Source: Acestrorhynchus altus
Lineage: Eukaryota > Chordata > Actinopteri > Characiformes > Acestrorhynchidae
Direction of reading: 5' to 3'
Assembly (NCBI GenBank): GCA_034509495.1
Contig: CM067506.1
Coordinates: 21,300,392-21,364,391, forward strand
Length of the DNA stretch: 64,000 bases
A model generated the notes under the pieces. The model did no database searches. It saw nothing but the letters and a program-made list of their open reading frames with translations, and was not told the origin of the DNA. Below are positions 35,051 through 46,506 of the stretch, piece by piece. Within the stretch, counting starts at the first letter, position 1. Each line of letters opens with the position of its first letter. Made by a program: the position numbers and the translations under genes.

Positions 35051-35224
35051 GTTAGTTAAAGGATTTTATGGTTTCATGCCCTACAGCAGTCTCTTAGGTT
35101 TACTGTTCTATGTTATTCACTGTGAAACCATGAGTAAAACATAAGACTTTATTTAAGGCATCTCATAAAGCTTGACATATATTCCCTGAGCATACACACA
35201 CCCAAACATGACCCTTTACTGATA

Positions 35225-35640
35225 GTGGATAGGGCCTCCCTTTGCTCTCAGAACAGCTACAATTCATCAAAATGTTGGAAACATTCATTTTGAGATTCTG
35301 GTCCAGGATGACATGTCTGCATGATGCAATTTCTGCAGATTTTCCAGGAGGGCATTCATGCTGCGAATCCTGTTTCACCACCTACCAAAGGTGTCCTACT
35401 GGATACAGATCTGTTTGCTGGGAAGGCCACTGAAGAACAACGAAATCATGTTAATGTTCATGAAGCTAGGGAGATCATTGAGCTCATTTTGCTTTGTGAC
35501 ATGATGAATTCTAATGCTTGAAATATCCATTAGGATATGGGTAAATTGCAGTGATGAAGGGATGCACATGGTCAACAACAATATTCAAATATGCTGTGGC
35601 TTTAGTAAATAATAAATGACTGGGTGTTTTAATTATGTGG
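35225..35640 (-). pseudogene. Tc1-like transposase, catalytic C-terminal region, broken
   Basis: Minus strand reads 'TKATAYLNIVVDHVHPFITA' and 'IYPYPNGYF' near 35520-35610, where related elements read ATAYLSIVADHVHPFM. Then come a stop, 'NSSCHKAK' (the QDNAPCHKA block) and decayed sequence to 'gggcctccctttgctctcag' at 35228, the conserved outer part of this Tc1 group. Frameshifts and stops throughout; the N-terminal half is missing. Confidence 0.78.
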
Positions 35641-35829
35641 AAATTGGTCCTTTGGTTGAGGTGACAGTAAATATTAACCACAATGCCATCAAATTCTTGG
35701 ACATCCAAGATTTACCTTTAACTCATCATCTTACCAACGAATATAACATTCTTATCACTCTATTCCAAGATGACAATCCTTGCTTTCACAGGGTTAAAAA
35801 AAAAAGATTGGCATGATGAATATTCATCA
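35641..35829. other. spacer
   Basis: Nothing recognised. Confidence 0.4.
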
Positions 35830-35975
35830 GGCACTTGCAACTTATCCAAAATGTAGCAGCATGTCTCATCATTAATGTCCCCAAGTTCAGTCATGTAACT
35901 CCTCTGTTGCATTTCCTTTCACTGGCTTCCTGTTGCTGTCCACATTAAAATCTTGATGCTGGCCTACAAAATGGA
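35830..35975 (+). pseudogene. L2-like LINE fragment
   Basis: 'LIQNVAACLIINVPKFSHVT' followed by 'PLLHFLSLASCCCPH' and 'ILMLAYK' pieces match the 'QNAAARLVFN…SHWLPVAARI…LAYK' stretch of the L2 C-terminus seen also at 27180-27380. Confidence 0.7.
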
Positions 35976-36561
35976 TCAGCTTCTTCATACTTTATGGCAA
36001 AACTCAATTTGTAACAAGAGAAAATGAGTAAAATGTAAATATATAGACAATGTGCCGATATATCTCTCTTTAATCTCACAATAGTTTTGTTTTCCTCTAT
36101 TTGTCTTGGTTCAACAATATTTCCAAAGCACATAGCTGTCGTTAAGTTGTTATGCAGTTAAATGAAGATCAATCACCAGGAGGTTCTGCAGACAGAGATA
36201 ACACCTGAACATGTCACCTTAACATTAACACTAATGATGGCTATTGAAATTTGGTCACATTGAAATGGATAAAGTTTGAAAGATTTTGGTTTTATCTGAT
36301 GGACACTATGCAAATCTTATCTCACATACAGACAGCCGCTAACCCTTACCAGTCAACACCTATGAAATACACATTTTTGCAAGTGTATTTGATGTCATTT
36401 TGACTGCTCCTGGAGGCATGTAATCAATCAGAATTTTTGGAAGTACAATAACACTACATAATCTAAAGCTGTTCCCAGACACACACTGACAGCATTCGGC
36501 CCCAGAGATTTATTTAAATTTAGTACCAGATTAATTTCACTTTTCACTGTATTTAAATCAT

Positions 36562-36568
<7 letters not shown>
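35976..36568. other. no gene seen
   Basis: No recognised element. Confidence 0.4.

Positions 36569-36622
<54 letters not shown>
36569..36622. repeat. (AT)n microsatellite
   Basis: About 27 perfect AT units, self-complementary. Confidence 0.97.
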
Positions 36623-36624
<2 letters not shown>

Positions 36625-36794
36625 TATTACACAAGTGTCCATGCATCAGCTTACTATGATTGTGAATATGCTTGACTTCAATCACCCAGTGAGCAGTCAA
36701 ACCAGCTAATCAGACCGCATACTAATAGGAAATTAGTGGATAGAAATCCCTAAAGGATTGAGAGCCCCAGTTCAGTTTTCAGTCAGCAAGGAAA

Positions 36795-37255
36795 ACAATA
36801 TATTTGGCGCAAAACCAACACATCTCATCACCCAAAGAACACCATCCCCACAGTGAAACATGGTGGTGGCACCATGGGTGGAAGCATCATGCTGTGAAAA
36901 TGTATTTTAGCAGCAGTAACTAGGCAAATGGTCAGAGTCTAGGGGAAAATAGATGGTGCTAAATACAGGGCTATTCTTGAGCAAAACCTTTTTTTTACAT
37001 TTGAGCCTGGGACAAACATTCACCTTCCAATAGGACAATGACCCAAAGCGTACTGCTAAAGCAACACTTGAGTGCTTTAAGGGGAATGTAAATGTATTGG
37101 AATGGCCTAGTCAATGTCCAGACCTTAATCCAATTAATAATCTGTTGTCAGACTTGTTGTTCACCAGTGGAAACATCTAAGTTGAAGGAGCTGGAGCAGT
37201 TTTGCTTGGGCATAAATCCCTGTGGCAAGAGGTGAAGAAAATTAAAAAAAGGGGT
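36795..37255 (+). pseudogene. Tc1-like transposase relic, same group as 9650-10430
   Basis: Shows 'cagtgaaacatggtggtgg' (the VKHGGG block, 36851), a small duplication there, 'aaaatagatggtgctaaata' (the GKMDGAKY block), 'ataggacaatgacccaaagc' (QDNDPKH, near 37033), 'tggcctagtcaatgtccaga' (WPSQCPD, near 37103), and 'ggagctggagcagttttgc' near the C-terminus. Stops and frameshifts are present and no inverted ends were found. Confidence 0.85.
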
Positions 37256-37474
37256 GAAGAAAATTATTTCTGTTTATGTCTCATGGTTCACGGGATATTG
37301 GCAAAGCTCAAAATTGGTAGTTCATAAGGCTGTTGAAATTTACTTTGTGACACTCTGTTTGTCAAGTTTGCAATACAACACTGTTAAATTTAATCACATT
37401 TGGATTAAATATAATGTTGGAAGGCATGTTGTAGAAACTCAAGCAACAATAAATCATTTTGGTTCAGAATGCTT

Positions 37475-37635
37475 ATTTTTACCTTTAGAACTCTAGGGAT
37501 GTTTTCATAATTGGATGTATTTTATTCGCTCAAACATTAGTATTTATAGGAGACGATCAAACATACAAGATATTGTTATTTTCAGGAGATCCAAGGCTAG
37601 TTAAATGTATCTTCATTTGAGAGGTAAACATTAAC
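37475..37635 (-). repeat. unclassified dispersed repeat R1, copy 3 (inverted)
   Basis: Minus strand has 'ctagccttggatctcctg', 'aaaataacaatatc', 'tcgtctcctataaatac' and 'ctagagttctaaagg' in the order of the copies at 13455 and 15022. Confidence 0.65.
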
Positions 37636-39540
37636 AAATATTGTGATTATGAAGCTAAGAATATTGGAATGTAACTGCCCACAAAGTGCAGATCTTGAGT
37701 TCTAAGAGTTAATTGTTAAAACTAATTAACAATGAACTTACAAGGGTCATTCATCTTAAATCTTTGACAGTTTGACAGTTGTCTTTCCAAAATCACAACA
37801 CATCATCGTTTCATACTGTCTTGTATATCGATGTACAATAATGTTTCAAGCAGAGGCTACCTGAAGGGAGAGGTGAGACATGCTTTTACTGATTATAGCT
37901 ACTATTTTGCACACTACCCGTGCAGTATGAGATAAAAAAAAAACAACAATAGATGTTTTAGAGGACCAAAAAATGTAAACTTGGCTTAATGTTGCCTAAG
38001 ATACTAGTTCGAACAAGAAGGGACTGTCTGTCTTCAATGCATCAACCTCCAAAGACATAAAGAAATATTTTTACAGTGGTTGTTTCTGAAGAGATATGAT
38101 AAGAATTAGTTGAATAAGTTTCAGTGCAATATGCTGGAAGCCTCATTATCCTCTAAACCAGCAGATCACTATTTTGGCTCATCACACTGAAAAAATCTAC
38201 TTTTGAAACTACATGAAGAAGGCAAAAAGTACTTTTTCAGTCCAGCTGAATAAATCAAAGAATTTCTCTAGAATTTATTTAAGATTAAAGCTACACCATG
38301 GAGTCAATGGTGCATAAGAGTAATCTCATCCCCTTATTTATCAACCTTTCTATAGAAGCCAGATGGAAAGAAGATCTAAACAGGGCATAGTTAGAAGAAA
38401 GCACAGTTCAATGGAAAATAATTTAATCAAAAATATAAGATACAGAGTAGAACATATTTCCCTGAGCTGCTCTTCAAAATTAAATAGTTCCGAGATTCAA
38501 TTTTGGCTCAACCTTTAAGCAGGATACCTCTGCAAGCCATAGTTTAGATTTCCGAGGCTTGCTCACTAAATGTATTAAAGTGTCACTGAAGAATCAGTAC
38601 ACATGGCCTGAATTTAATGAGGCTTTTCCAGGTTTCTCTATATAAGATGGGATCAGTGAGATAAGAAGAACAGATCAGTATGATGGAACTTTCCGCTCTT
38701 CTTGAATTTTTTATATTGCTCATTTGGACCACATGATCATTATTAGAACCTTACCAATCCCTTGGGCAGCTCCAGTCTACTTCATCTGTGCAAGAGCTGC
38801 TGCCTACCATTTCTTCTTATTACCTCTTTCTCTCTCTTTAACAAGCCTTTCACATACATTCTCTGCTGGTAATTGCTCCATTCCTTTAAAAAGATCCAGG
38901 AAGATTTAAAAAGGTTTAAAAAGGACATATATATGTTACATAGTATGAATCAGGTCCTTCTTTCCAACCCCAATGTTTCCTATACCTTTTCACATTTCAT
39001 CTTTTTTGCTCCAACATACTGCGGTCTTTCTCCCACTGTTTTTCTCTTTTGGTATTTTTTTTCTTTTCCTGTCATCATTTATAATTAACTAAAACTGAGA
39101 TAATATTTCAGAAACTGTGTTTTCAATGCACATTTACAATGGGAAAGTAAAATATTCAGCTTGTATAATGTCTATATATGCATAAACAATTATGATCGTA
39201 GTACCTCTGTTCTGGTTTTATTCAACACTAATGCTATGTATTGCTTGTAAGATGAGAACTGTTTATTCAGTGGAAACATTACACTGCAGTAACCTTTATG
39301 AATTAATTAAATCTCAGAAATACACTGGGCATACAGTTATCATATACACACGTACACAAGATACATCTTTCACAAGATAAACACTTCACATTAATATCTT
39401 GCAAAACTTGTATTCTTTACATTATTTTGTTTGTTTTTTTATTTTTGTTATTTAGTAAAGATAATAATTATATGTACACAATAAACTCCCAGAATTATTT
39501 TCCACAATTAAGCATAACATAATGACACAAGCTGTATGCC
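37636..39540. other. no gene seen
   Basis: About 1.9 kb of AT-rich sequence. The part 38000-38800 hints at an old LINE (for example 'SNLIPLFINLSIEARWKE' around 38312-38366) but not enough to call it. Confidence 0.35.
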
Positions 39541-39605
39541 ATATCTAAACCCAGCTAGGACTTGAACCCATAAACTGCCTTATCCATTCGGCCATTGAGA
39601 CATCA
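39541..39605 (-). repeat. tRNA-like fragment, SINE or tRNA pseudogene
   Basis: Minus strand has 'tggccgaatggataaggc', a good A-box and D-arm, and 'gggttcaagtcc', a good B-box. Only about 10 bases separate them, so the anticodon arm is missing. Not a functional tRNA. Confidence 0.45.
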
Positions 39606-39699
39606 CAAAAGTGTAACATGTAAGGACATGAATTGTTCCTTGTATAAAAGCCCCCATGCCGTACTTTTTTTCCCCTCTTTTAGGTGTTTTATGCTATAA

Positions 39700-39803
39700 C
39701 ACACCCAGTTTGTCTCAGCAAGGGCTTGTCACTTAGTTCATTAGTTGGATTAGGGGGTTGGCCAGTGGTACTCCAGGACCAGGTTTGAGAACCACTACAG
39801 TAT
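39700..39803. mobile_element. end of a non-autonomous hAT-like element
   Basis: 'ggtactccaggaccaggttt' followed by 'gagaaccactacag' is a common outer end of fish hAT-type small elements. The opposite end is not visible. Confidence 0.4.
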
Positions 39804-39924
39804 CAAGAAATAAAACATACTGCAGAAAATAACAAAAACAACAACCCAAGTGGGATTTATTTATTTATTTAATCCTAATTAGGTTTTGCAGATTGTTAGT
39901 AGGGCACGTAATAAAGTAAGGCAA

Positions 39925-40150
39925 GAATTTTGTCATATGGGCCTCAAAGTTTCATCGTTTTCTATAGTACCACCATCAGGCCAATTGGGCTGAGCTTGAG
40001 TGCCTGAATCGAGAGAGGGACTACTCCCTGTTGACCAAGTTTAATGTTGTTACAACCTACAGTTTGGTCTGTGCACTCAGTTTTAAGGGAGAAAATGATT
40101 ACGAAGAAAACAAAAAAAACATGGCCTTCAGCACTTGAACCCCTAATAAC
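39925..40150 (+). repeat. unclassified dispersed repeat R2, copy 1
   Basis: Shares 'tatag(t/c)accaccatcag', 'caat(t/c)ggctg', 'gg(a)actactccctgttgacc', 'ttggtctgtg' and 'cttgaacccctaataac' in order with 46180-46400. Confidence 0.6.
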
Positions 40151-40154
40151 AATT

Positions 40155-40445
40155 TATTAAGATGTGTGATAATACAATAACAATGTGTAATAATATATTA
40201 ATAACAATGTAAAAATGATGTGTAATAACAATATAAACATTGTAATAACAATGTAATAACAGTGTAATTACTAATCATGTTGAGAACATGTAATAACACT
40301 ATAATGACAGTTTAATGGCAATTTGTTATTACAACATAATAATTATCAAATTATAATGTGTAATGTATCATGTAACAATATAAGACAATACAATAACAAT
40401 GTGTAATTACAATGTAATAAAATATATAGAATAATTAACATTAAT
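40155..40445. repeat. irregular AT-rich array, 'gtaataacaat' unit
   Basis: Many copies of 'aataacaatgtaat' and variants with uneven spacing of about 10-18 bases. It directly follows repeat R2 copy 1. Confidence 0.75.
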
Positions 40446-40699
40446 ATTTGTAAAGTTCACTGACATCATATTACACAGGTGTAACGGGGAGTGAAAACTG
40501 CAAGTCTCATAGCAGTAAAACAGATGTATAAAACACAAGAGAAGAAAAACAATAACAATAAAAAATAAAGTTATAAAATATACATATACATTATTGCTCT
40601 GTAGAAGTACTGTGTAAGAAACAATAAAATTGATGTTTGCATTCTATTTACATGTGCACTGGGTATAAAATTCAATGTAGCTGTAGTGTGAGAAGATAG

Positions 40700-40881
40700 T
40701 GGGAGACACTCTTTGGTGGGTGTAGTGGGAGAAAGTCTTTGATGGGTGCAGTGGGAGACAGTCTTTGGTGGGTGCAGTGGGAGAAAGTCTTTGGGGGGTG
40801 CAGTTGGAGACAGTCTTTGGTGTGTGCAGTGGGAGAAAGTCTTTGGTGGGTGTAGTGGGAGAAAGTCTTTGGTGGGTGTAG
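40700..40881. repeat. 26-bp minisatellite, seven copies
   Basis: Exactly seven 26-base units of the type tgggaga(c/a)agtctttgg (start) … tgggtgcag (end). Units 1, 3 and 5 carry 'gaca' and units 2, 4, 6 and 7 carry 'gaaa', an alternating pattern that points to duplication as 52-base dimers. It lies in the 3' leader side of the minus-strand LINE. Confidence 0.93.
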
Positions 40882-40989
40882 AGTAACTGAGCAGCTGGTA
40901 CTGCTCCAGTAGTGAGTAAAGTGCAGGTGCAGAAAGAGTTTATGTTGTGTGAAAGTGAGGTGAGAGTGAGATGAGGCAGGTGAGATGAG

Positions 40990-43485
40990 TTGTGACTGGC
41001 TGTGGGCAGGAACACTGTGCTCCTGCCTGTTTAGCTGCCTGGTGGCCTGAGGGAAGAAGCTGTCTCAGAACCTGTTGGTTCTAGGCCTCATGCTTCTGTA
41101 CTTCCTACCACTGGGCAGCTTTGAGAAAAAGCAGTGGCTTGAGTGTATAGAGAGTCCTTTATAATCCTCCTGGTCTTCCACCAACAGTGTATTAATGTAC
41201 TGGTGTCTTAATGGTGTATTAATCTAAGGTTTGGGACCTGAACCCATGTGAAAGAATGTGCAGTTGTCCCTTCTTCACCACCCACGTGGTGTGTTCTGAC
41301 CATGTAAATACCTCAGAGATGTAAATCACCAAGGAACTTGATGCTGCTGACCCTCTCCAAAGTGGTCCCATTGATATAGAGAGGGGAGTGCTCACTCTCC
41401 TGCTTCCTGAAGTACACTGTCAGCTCCATGATAATCTTGATGTTTGGAGAGAGGTTGTTTCCTGGCACCAGCATGTCAGGAGGCTGACCCCCTCTCTGGA
41501 GGCTGCCTCAATGTTGTTGGAGGTCAAGCCTATGATTGTTGTGACATCAGTAAATTTAATTATGACATTGGAGTTGTGTAAGGTTGTGCACTCATGTGTG
41601 TACAAGGAATAGAGGAGTGGGCTTAGCACACAGCCCTGAGGGGCCAAGTGTTGAGGATCAGTGAGGAGGATGTGTTTCTGCACATCTTCACTACCTGCCA
41701 ATGACCCAGAAAAGACTTAGGATCCAGGTGCACAGAGAGCTGTTCAGACCCAGATCTGGGAGCTTCATATCAAGTTTTAGGAGAAGGATGGTGTTGAATG
41801 CTGAACTGTCGTTCACGAACAGCATTCTCACATATGTGTTTTTCTTGTCCATGTGGGAAAGGGCAGTGTGCAGAGTGAAGGCAATTCCATCATCAGTGGA
41901 TCTGTTGTGGCTGTAGGTGAATTGCAATGGGTCCAGGGTGGCAGGCAGTGGTGAAGAGATGAAGTCTCTGACCAGCCTCTCAAAACACTTGCTTATGACA
42001 GAAGTTACAGCAACCAGGCACTAGTCATTTGGAACAGGGATGATGATGATGGCTAGTTTGAAGCATGCTGGCATGACTGAGTGGGAGAGAGAGGTGTTCA
42101 AACTTTCTGCAAAGACTACCGCTAATTGATCTGCACATGATTAAAGATTTTGTACACATAAGCTACAGAAATGAAGGTTGGGTTGGAGTCAGCAGTGGAC
42201 ATGGGTCTCTACATGTACATGCTATGATTTGCTTCAAAATGAGTCTGGACGCATTGCACTGGTGCTGCTCTGGGAGTTAAATTTCCCCTTGAGAATCCGG
42301 GATTGTGTTTATCTCCTGTCACATGCTTCTGACACTGGTGGTGTAAAACTGTCCTTCCAATTTGTCTCTGGACTCATGTTTTGCTGCTTTTATTTTATTA
42401 CAGAGGACATAGTTGGCTTTTTATATTCCTCCATGTTCCCAGACTTAAAAGAGGCAGTACATGCATCCAGAGCTGTGCAAATTTCACAGTTGAGCCATGA
42501 CTTCTGATTGAGGAAAGCACACACTGTGTTTATGGGCATAACATCTATTCACATTCTGATGAAACCAGTGACTGAATCTGCATACATATCAATGCTGATA
42601 GACAAATCACAGAACATTCTTGATAGTGGGTGGCTCTCGTTTCAGTTTCAGCTTATAGGTGGGCAGGAGCAGGATGGAGAAGTGATCTGATTTACCAAAC
42701 TGAGGTAGGGGGAGGGTATTATATGATTCCCAGAAGATAGTGTAGCAGTGATCCAGCATTTATGATCATCTCATAGTGATGCATTGAAAAAAAATTGGGG
42801 GGACTTTCTTCAGGTTGGCTTTATTGAAGTTTCTGATGATAATGAGTGTGTGGTTTCCTGTTCATTAATTGCCTCATGCAGTTTCCCAAGTCCTAGGTCT
42901 GTGTCACCCTGTAGGTTTATATACACAGCAACAGCCATGACTCCGGAAATCTCTCTGGGAAGCCATACTAGTCTGCATGAGATGATCCAATATTCCAGAA
43001 GCAGAAAGACTGAGTTCTTCAGTTCTGTCCTTGCAGTGCAGAGAGAACCCTGCTGGCTCAATGGCTTCATTAGAGATCTCTACCAACATCCATGTCTGTA
43101 TGAGGCAGATAATACAGCAGTCCCTTTTCTTTTGTTGGAAATAGATCTGTGCCTGATGTTCACTCAGTTTATTGTCCAGTGAGAATACATTAGCCAGTAG
43201 TATGCTGGGTAGAGGCAGGCAGTGAGTTTACAGTCTCAGCCTGACCAGAACACTTTCCTATTTCTTTTTTAATGAATGGGGCTCCTTCAATGTTTACAAA
43301 CAAGGAATTTGCATTGTACTACTCCTGGTTTATGGTGAGCGATCATAAAATGTTTTGTTGATTATAAATCAGGGTGCTGACATGTGCAATAAAAATGACT
43401 GACACAAAATTAACAAACTATGAAAACTAGTGGGAGCTCACAACATGGCAGCCATACTCTGTGCCATCTTGAAACCCATTCCAGT
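40990..43485 (-). pseudogene. CR1/Rex1-like LINE, endonuclease to RT, minus strand
   Basis: Minus strand from high to low coordinates. A GC-richer 5' leader near 43440-43485. Endonuclease remnants: 'VAVYINLQGDTDLGLGKLH' near 42900, 'NAGSLLHYLLGI' and 'PPPTSVW' around 42700. Linker: 'VTGFIRM', 'AFLNQKSWLNCEICTALDA', 'SFKSGNMEEYKK' near 42420-42530. RT: 'SLSHSVMPACFKLA' (42060), 'FTYSHNRSTDDGIAFTLHTA', 'YVRMLFVNDSSAFNTI' (41800-41840), 'APQGCVLSPLLYSLYTHECT' (41590-41640), 'IIKFTDVTTIIGL', where YADD-type FADD has become F-T-D-V. The 3' part reaches about 40990. Catalytic residues and frames are lost, so it is inactive. Confidence 0.85.
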
Positions 43486-43700
43486 CAGTATAGAGATAGT
43501 TAGCATGGATAGATGCTTTCTAGGCTTTGAGCTTTGTGGGATATAAACTAATGTTAACTTTGTGTGATGGCTGGAGCTATAGAAAGTTAGTTCTGCTGGC
43601 ATCAGTCAACAAAGTTACTTGTTACTTCTCAAGTACTACACACAATATCATAGGATCCCAGGACTGATGTTGTCTGGACTCACCTTTATTTTCCTTAGTT
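43486..43700. other. junction between two LINEs
   Basis: Sequence not assignable with confidence to either LINE. Confidence 0.35.
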
Positions 43701-44410
43701 GCTCCTTAGTTACTTAAAATCTGTTGAAGAAGGAATTGAGGTCATTTTCCCATTGCAGGTTTCCTCCGGGCTACAAGTTGGACTTCTTAAAACCTGAGAT
43801 GACATTGTTCTGTTGCAGCAGATCGTCCATTCTCTTTCTGCACTGGTCTTTATCCTCTCTGATCTTGCTCCATAGTTTCTTCTGTACTCTCTGCGTGTCC
43901 TCTTTGTTTCCAGATCTAAATGCCCTCTTGATCCAGAAGGGCCTTCAGGTCTGACCAAGGGTTTGTTATTTGAAAAACATTGTATGGTCTTAGTGGGTGA
44001 AAAGTTCTCCACTTGGGAATTTATGTTGTCTATAATGCAATCAGTGAGACCATCAACATCCTCACCATGTTGGCCATACATAACCTCCCAATCTGTTGTT
44101 TTAAAGCAGTCCTTCAGGGCCTCATAGGCCCCATCGGAATAATGTTTCAACTGTCTTGCATTGACAGGATACCTGTAAACAATGGGTTTGTAGACAGGCA
44201 GGAAATTGTGATCCAACTTGTTAAAGGGAGGGAAGGTTGCTGTGTTACATGCATTCTTGGTGTTTGCATAAAACAGGTTCAGTTTTTTATTGTCTCTTGT
44301 GTTACCAGTCACAAATATGGAAGGACACGGAAGAGCATGATTGAAATCCCCAGAGATGAGGATGAGAGCCTGTGTATGCTGTGTGTTATGTGTCTAGGCT
44401 TGGGGTGATT
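43701..44410 (-). pseudogene. LINE endonuclease end and linker, minus strand
   Basis: From 44400 down: 'ALILISGDFNHAL' (the conserved GDFN(H) endonuclease motif, around 44340), then a 200-codon open frame (44312-43710) with 'TGNTRDNKKLNLFYANTKNA', 'LDHNFLPVYKPIV' (the SDHN motif, S replaced by L), 'RQLKHYSDGAYEALKDCFK', 'GEDVDGLTDCIIDNIN' and 'TKTIQCFSNNKPLV'. This is the apurinic-type endonuclease tail and the linker that precede an RT. The RT is missing; another LINE starts instead. The open frame length suggests this piece is younger than its neighbours. Confidence 0.85.
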
Positions 44411-45600
44411 GATCTGTATGATTGGTGTTTTTTTCTCTCCTTCTCTGTACTCTCCTTACTATTGCTTCTACAGATTGGACATGATGTCACTCTCACACTG
44501 CTAATGGCAGTGCTTTTTATGCTTTGCAACACTCATGGCTGCATGTTCATTTGATGTGCAGTTTTTGTATCATTTTTAAAGGCTAGGATAGTGATGCTAG
44601 AAAGCCTCACTTGGGCTAAGCTCATGCCTCCCTTTTGACTAAGCCCAGGGTGGCTAGATTCCACCCATTAGCTGTGCCGTCTATTTGCTAGTCCTACACT
44701 ACTCAGACTCTGTTAGCTCACATAACTTCTGTTTGTTTAAGTACCAGCTCGTTCTCCTTCATTAGTGGGTTCTGGATAGGTAAGACAGGTGTGCTCCTAT
44801 ATCACACCAAATCACACCCCTTACAGTAGGTAAGGGGAGGGTTTTGGTTTCATTTGTGTTTACAGAATAGCACACTTTAGTTTTCTGTTATTCGTTTAGA
44901 GTTATGTTAGGGTTTAGGTTCTTTTGATATTGTTTTGTTTATTTCTTTCCTTTGGTGCCATCCCGTTCCAGTTCCCCTGAGTGAAGGTAGGCTGTGTTTT
45001 TCTTTATTTCTGTATATATTGTTAATAGTGTATACATACACCTGTTCGTGGTAGCTGACTGGTTAAAACAGGTTAAAACCTTGTCAAACATGGCTGTGTT
45101 GTCTCTTGCTGTTTCACTTGTTACACATCTTAATCAAACCTTATGTTATCAACCCCCACTTTCCCCTTGATAACATGTGGGGTTGTAGCACTGATCTAAC
45201 ACTGAACACTGATGTATTTGTCTATTTGTCTGTGCTCGTCTTTCCTTTCCTCTCCTGTCTGCATGCCAAATTTGGGGTTAACTCAGTTAGCCATGACCCC
45301 GTAAACAACAAATGGCTACATTGGCTGTATTAACTAGTGTCACATCAGCGCCGCTAACTCGTTCATTTTTTCATTACTCTCCTAGTATAAGTCGTTTGTA
45401 AAACTTAACTAATCAAGAAAAAAAGTTTAATAGAAGTAAAAGGATGAGCTACTGTAACTAGCTACCACTCAAGCAGCACTAGAACCGGATTTATATTGAA
45501 TGTGTTTCAATGCATTGATGCTGTTGAATATAATGTTGCATATAACTTATCTTTATGTATGAATCAAATTTAGGGATAATAATTATTGATTCATTTATAT
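44411..45600. other. no gene seen; possible LTR-like or other repeat
   Basis: 44640-45130 has the texture of a fish LTR or transposon flank ('tggtgccatcccgttccag', 'gtatacatacacctgttcg') but no paired ends or target duplication, so I make no call. Confidence 0.3.
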
Positions 45601-45645
45601 AAGTTTTGACATTTGAAATCAAAACATACTATTTGAATTCATACA

Positions 45646-45692
45646 GTCTCTCTCTCTCTCTCTCTCTCTCACTGTGCGTGCATGCATGCATG

Positions 45693-45750
<58 letters not shown>
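45646..45750. repeat. (TC)n, (GCAT)n and (TG)n microsatellite cluster
   Basis: TC to 45670, then 'gcatgcatgcatgcatg', then about 27 TG units. Confidence 0.97.
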
Positions 45751-45753
<3 letters not shown>

Positions 45754-45839
45754 ATATATGTGTGCATACAGTGTGGTTAATGTTTTTCTATATGCATAAT
45801 ACTTATAATATTTTATAATGTCTGCCTATATCAAGTTTA

Positions 45840-45955
45840 AAACTAAAAATCTTAAAATATATCCCTTTAAATGCAATGACTATAAAATATGGCAGTTTAA
45901 TTAAATTATCAAAAAACTTTTTTACAGTATTCTAAGTTTTTGAGATGCACTAGTA
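45840..45955. mobile_element. solo end of the 'aaaattagaatattg' DNA element
   Basis: 'cttttttacagtattctaag' then 'tttttgagatgcactagta' matches the right end seen at 27960-28005. No left partner. Confidence 0.45.
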
Positions 45956-46179
45956 TAGTAGCACCATGCCATGCAAATCATACAGCTTTTGGTGGTGTAG
46001 CAAGATTTTGTTATATCACCACCTAGGAATGTAGTACAAAGAAACATTGGTAGGTTTCCTGGACCCCCTAGATTATATGTTTGTGATGGATTGGAATATT
46101 CAGAAAAAGTATTTCTGAGCTATATATACTTGCATGAAGTACGTAATCAGGGACAAAATAGTTTAGTCTCTATGTCATA

Positions 46180-46400
46180 CAGGGTAATAAATATGGGCCA
46201 TTTTCCTATAGCACCACCATCAGAACAATCAGGCTGTAACAGGAGGAACTGCTACCTGTTAAGCAGTTTTCATGGCTGTGCTACTTAGCGTATGGTCTGT
46301 GAACTATATTTTGGGTGAGAAAAAGAAAAAAAAAACAAATAAAAACATTAATAAAAACAATAGGGTTCCTGCACCTTCTGTGCTTGTACCCCTAAAAAAC
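46180..46400 (+). repeat. unclassified dispersed repeat R2, copy 2
   Basis: Same block order as copy 1 at 39925, ending 'gcttgtacccctaaaaaaca'. A LINE-type 3' tail follows 60 bases later. Confidence 0.6.
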
Positions 46401-46460
46401 ACATGCAAGGTGTATGGATTGCTTTGTCTATAACATCCTATTATATAATATATCAATGTG

Positions 46461-46506
46461 AATTTCCCCACTGCGGGACTAATAAAGGATTACCTTATCT
46501 AATTCA
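46461..46506 (+). repeat. LINE 3' tail
   Basis: 'gaatttccccactgcgggac' plus 'taataaaggattaccttatct' is the typical 3' terminus of fish CR1/Rex1-type LINEs, with the tail repeat 'ttatct'. No coding part upstream. Confidence 0.55.

Noticed and set aside
38000..38800. Possible L1-type LINE relic
   Set aside because: Only a vague resemblance to an RT segment; not enough matching blocks to support a call.
39541..39605. Functional tRNA gene
   Set aside because: The A- and B-boxes are too close; the anticodon arm is missing.
40155..40445. CRISPR-like array
   Set aside because: The irregular AT-rich units have no fixed repeat and spacer structure, and the context is a vertebrate genome.
40644..41015. 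Minus-strand 123-codon proline/threonine-rich frame
   Set aside because: Produced by the 26-bp minisatellite, whose unit is not a multiple of three, so no stable peptide repeat exists.
44640..45130. Possible LTR
   Set aside because: Texture is suggestive, but no paired ends, target duplication or internal motif was found.
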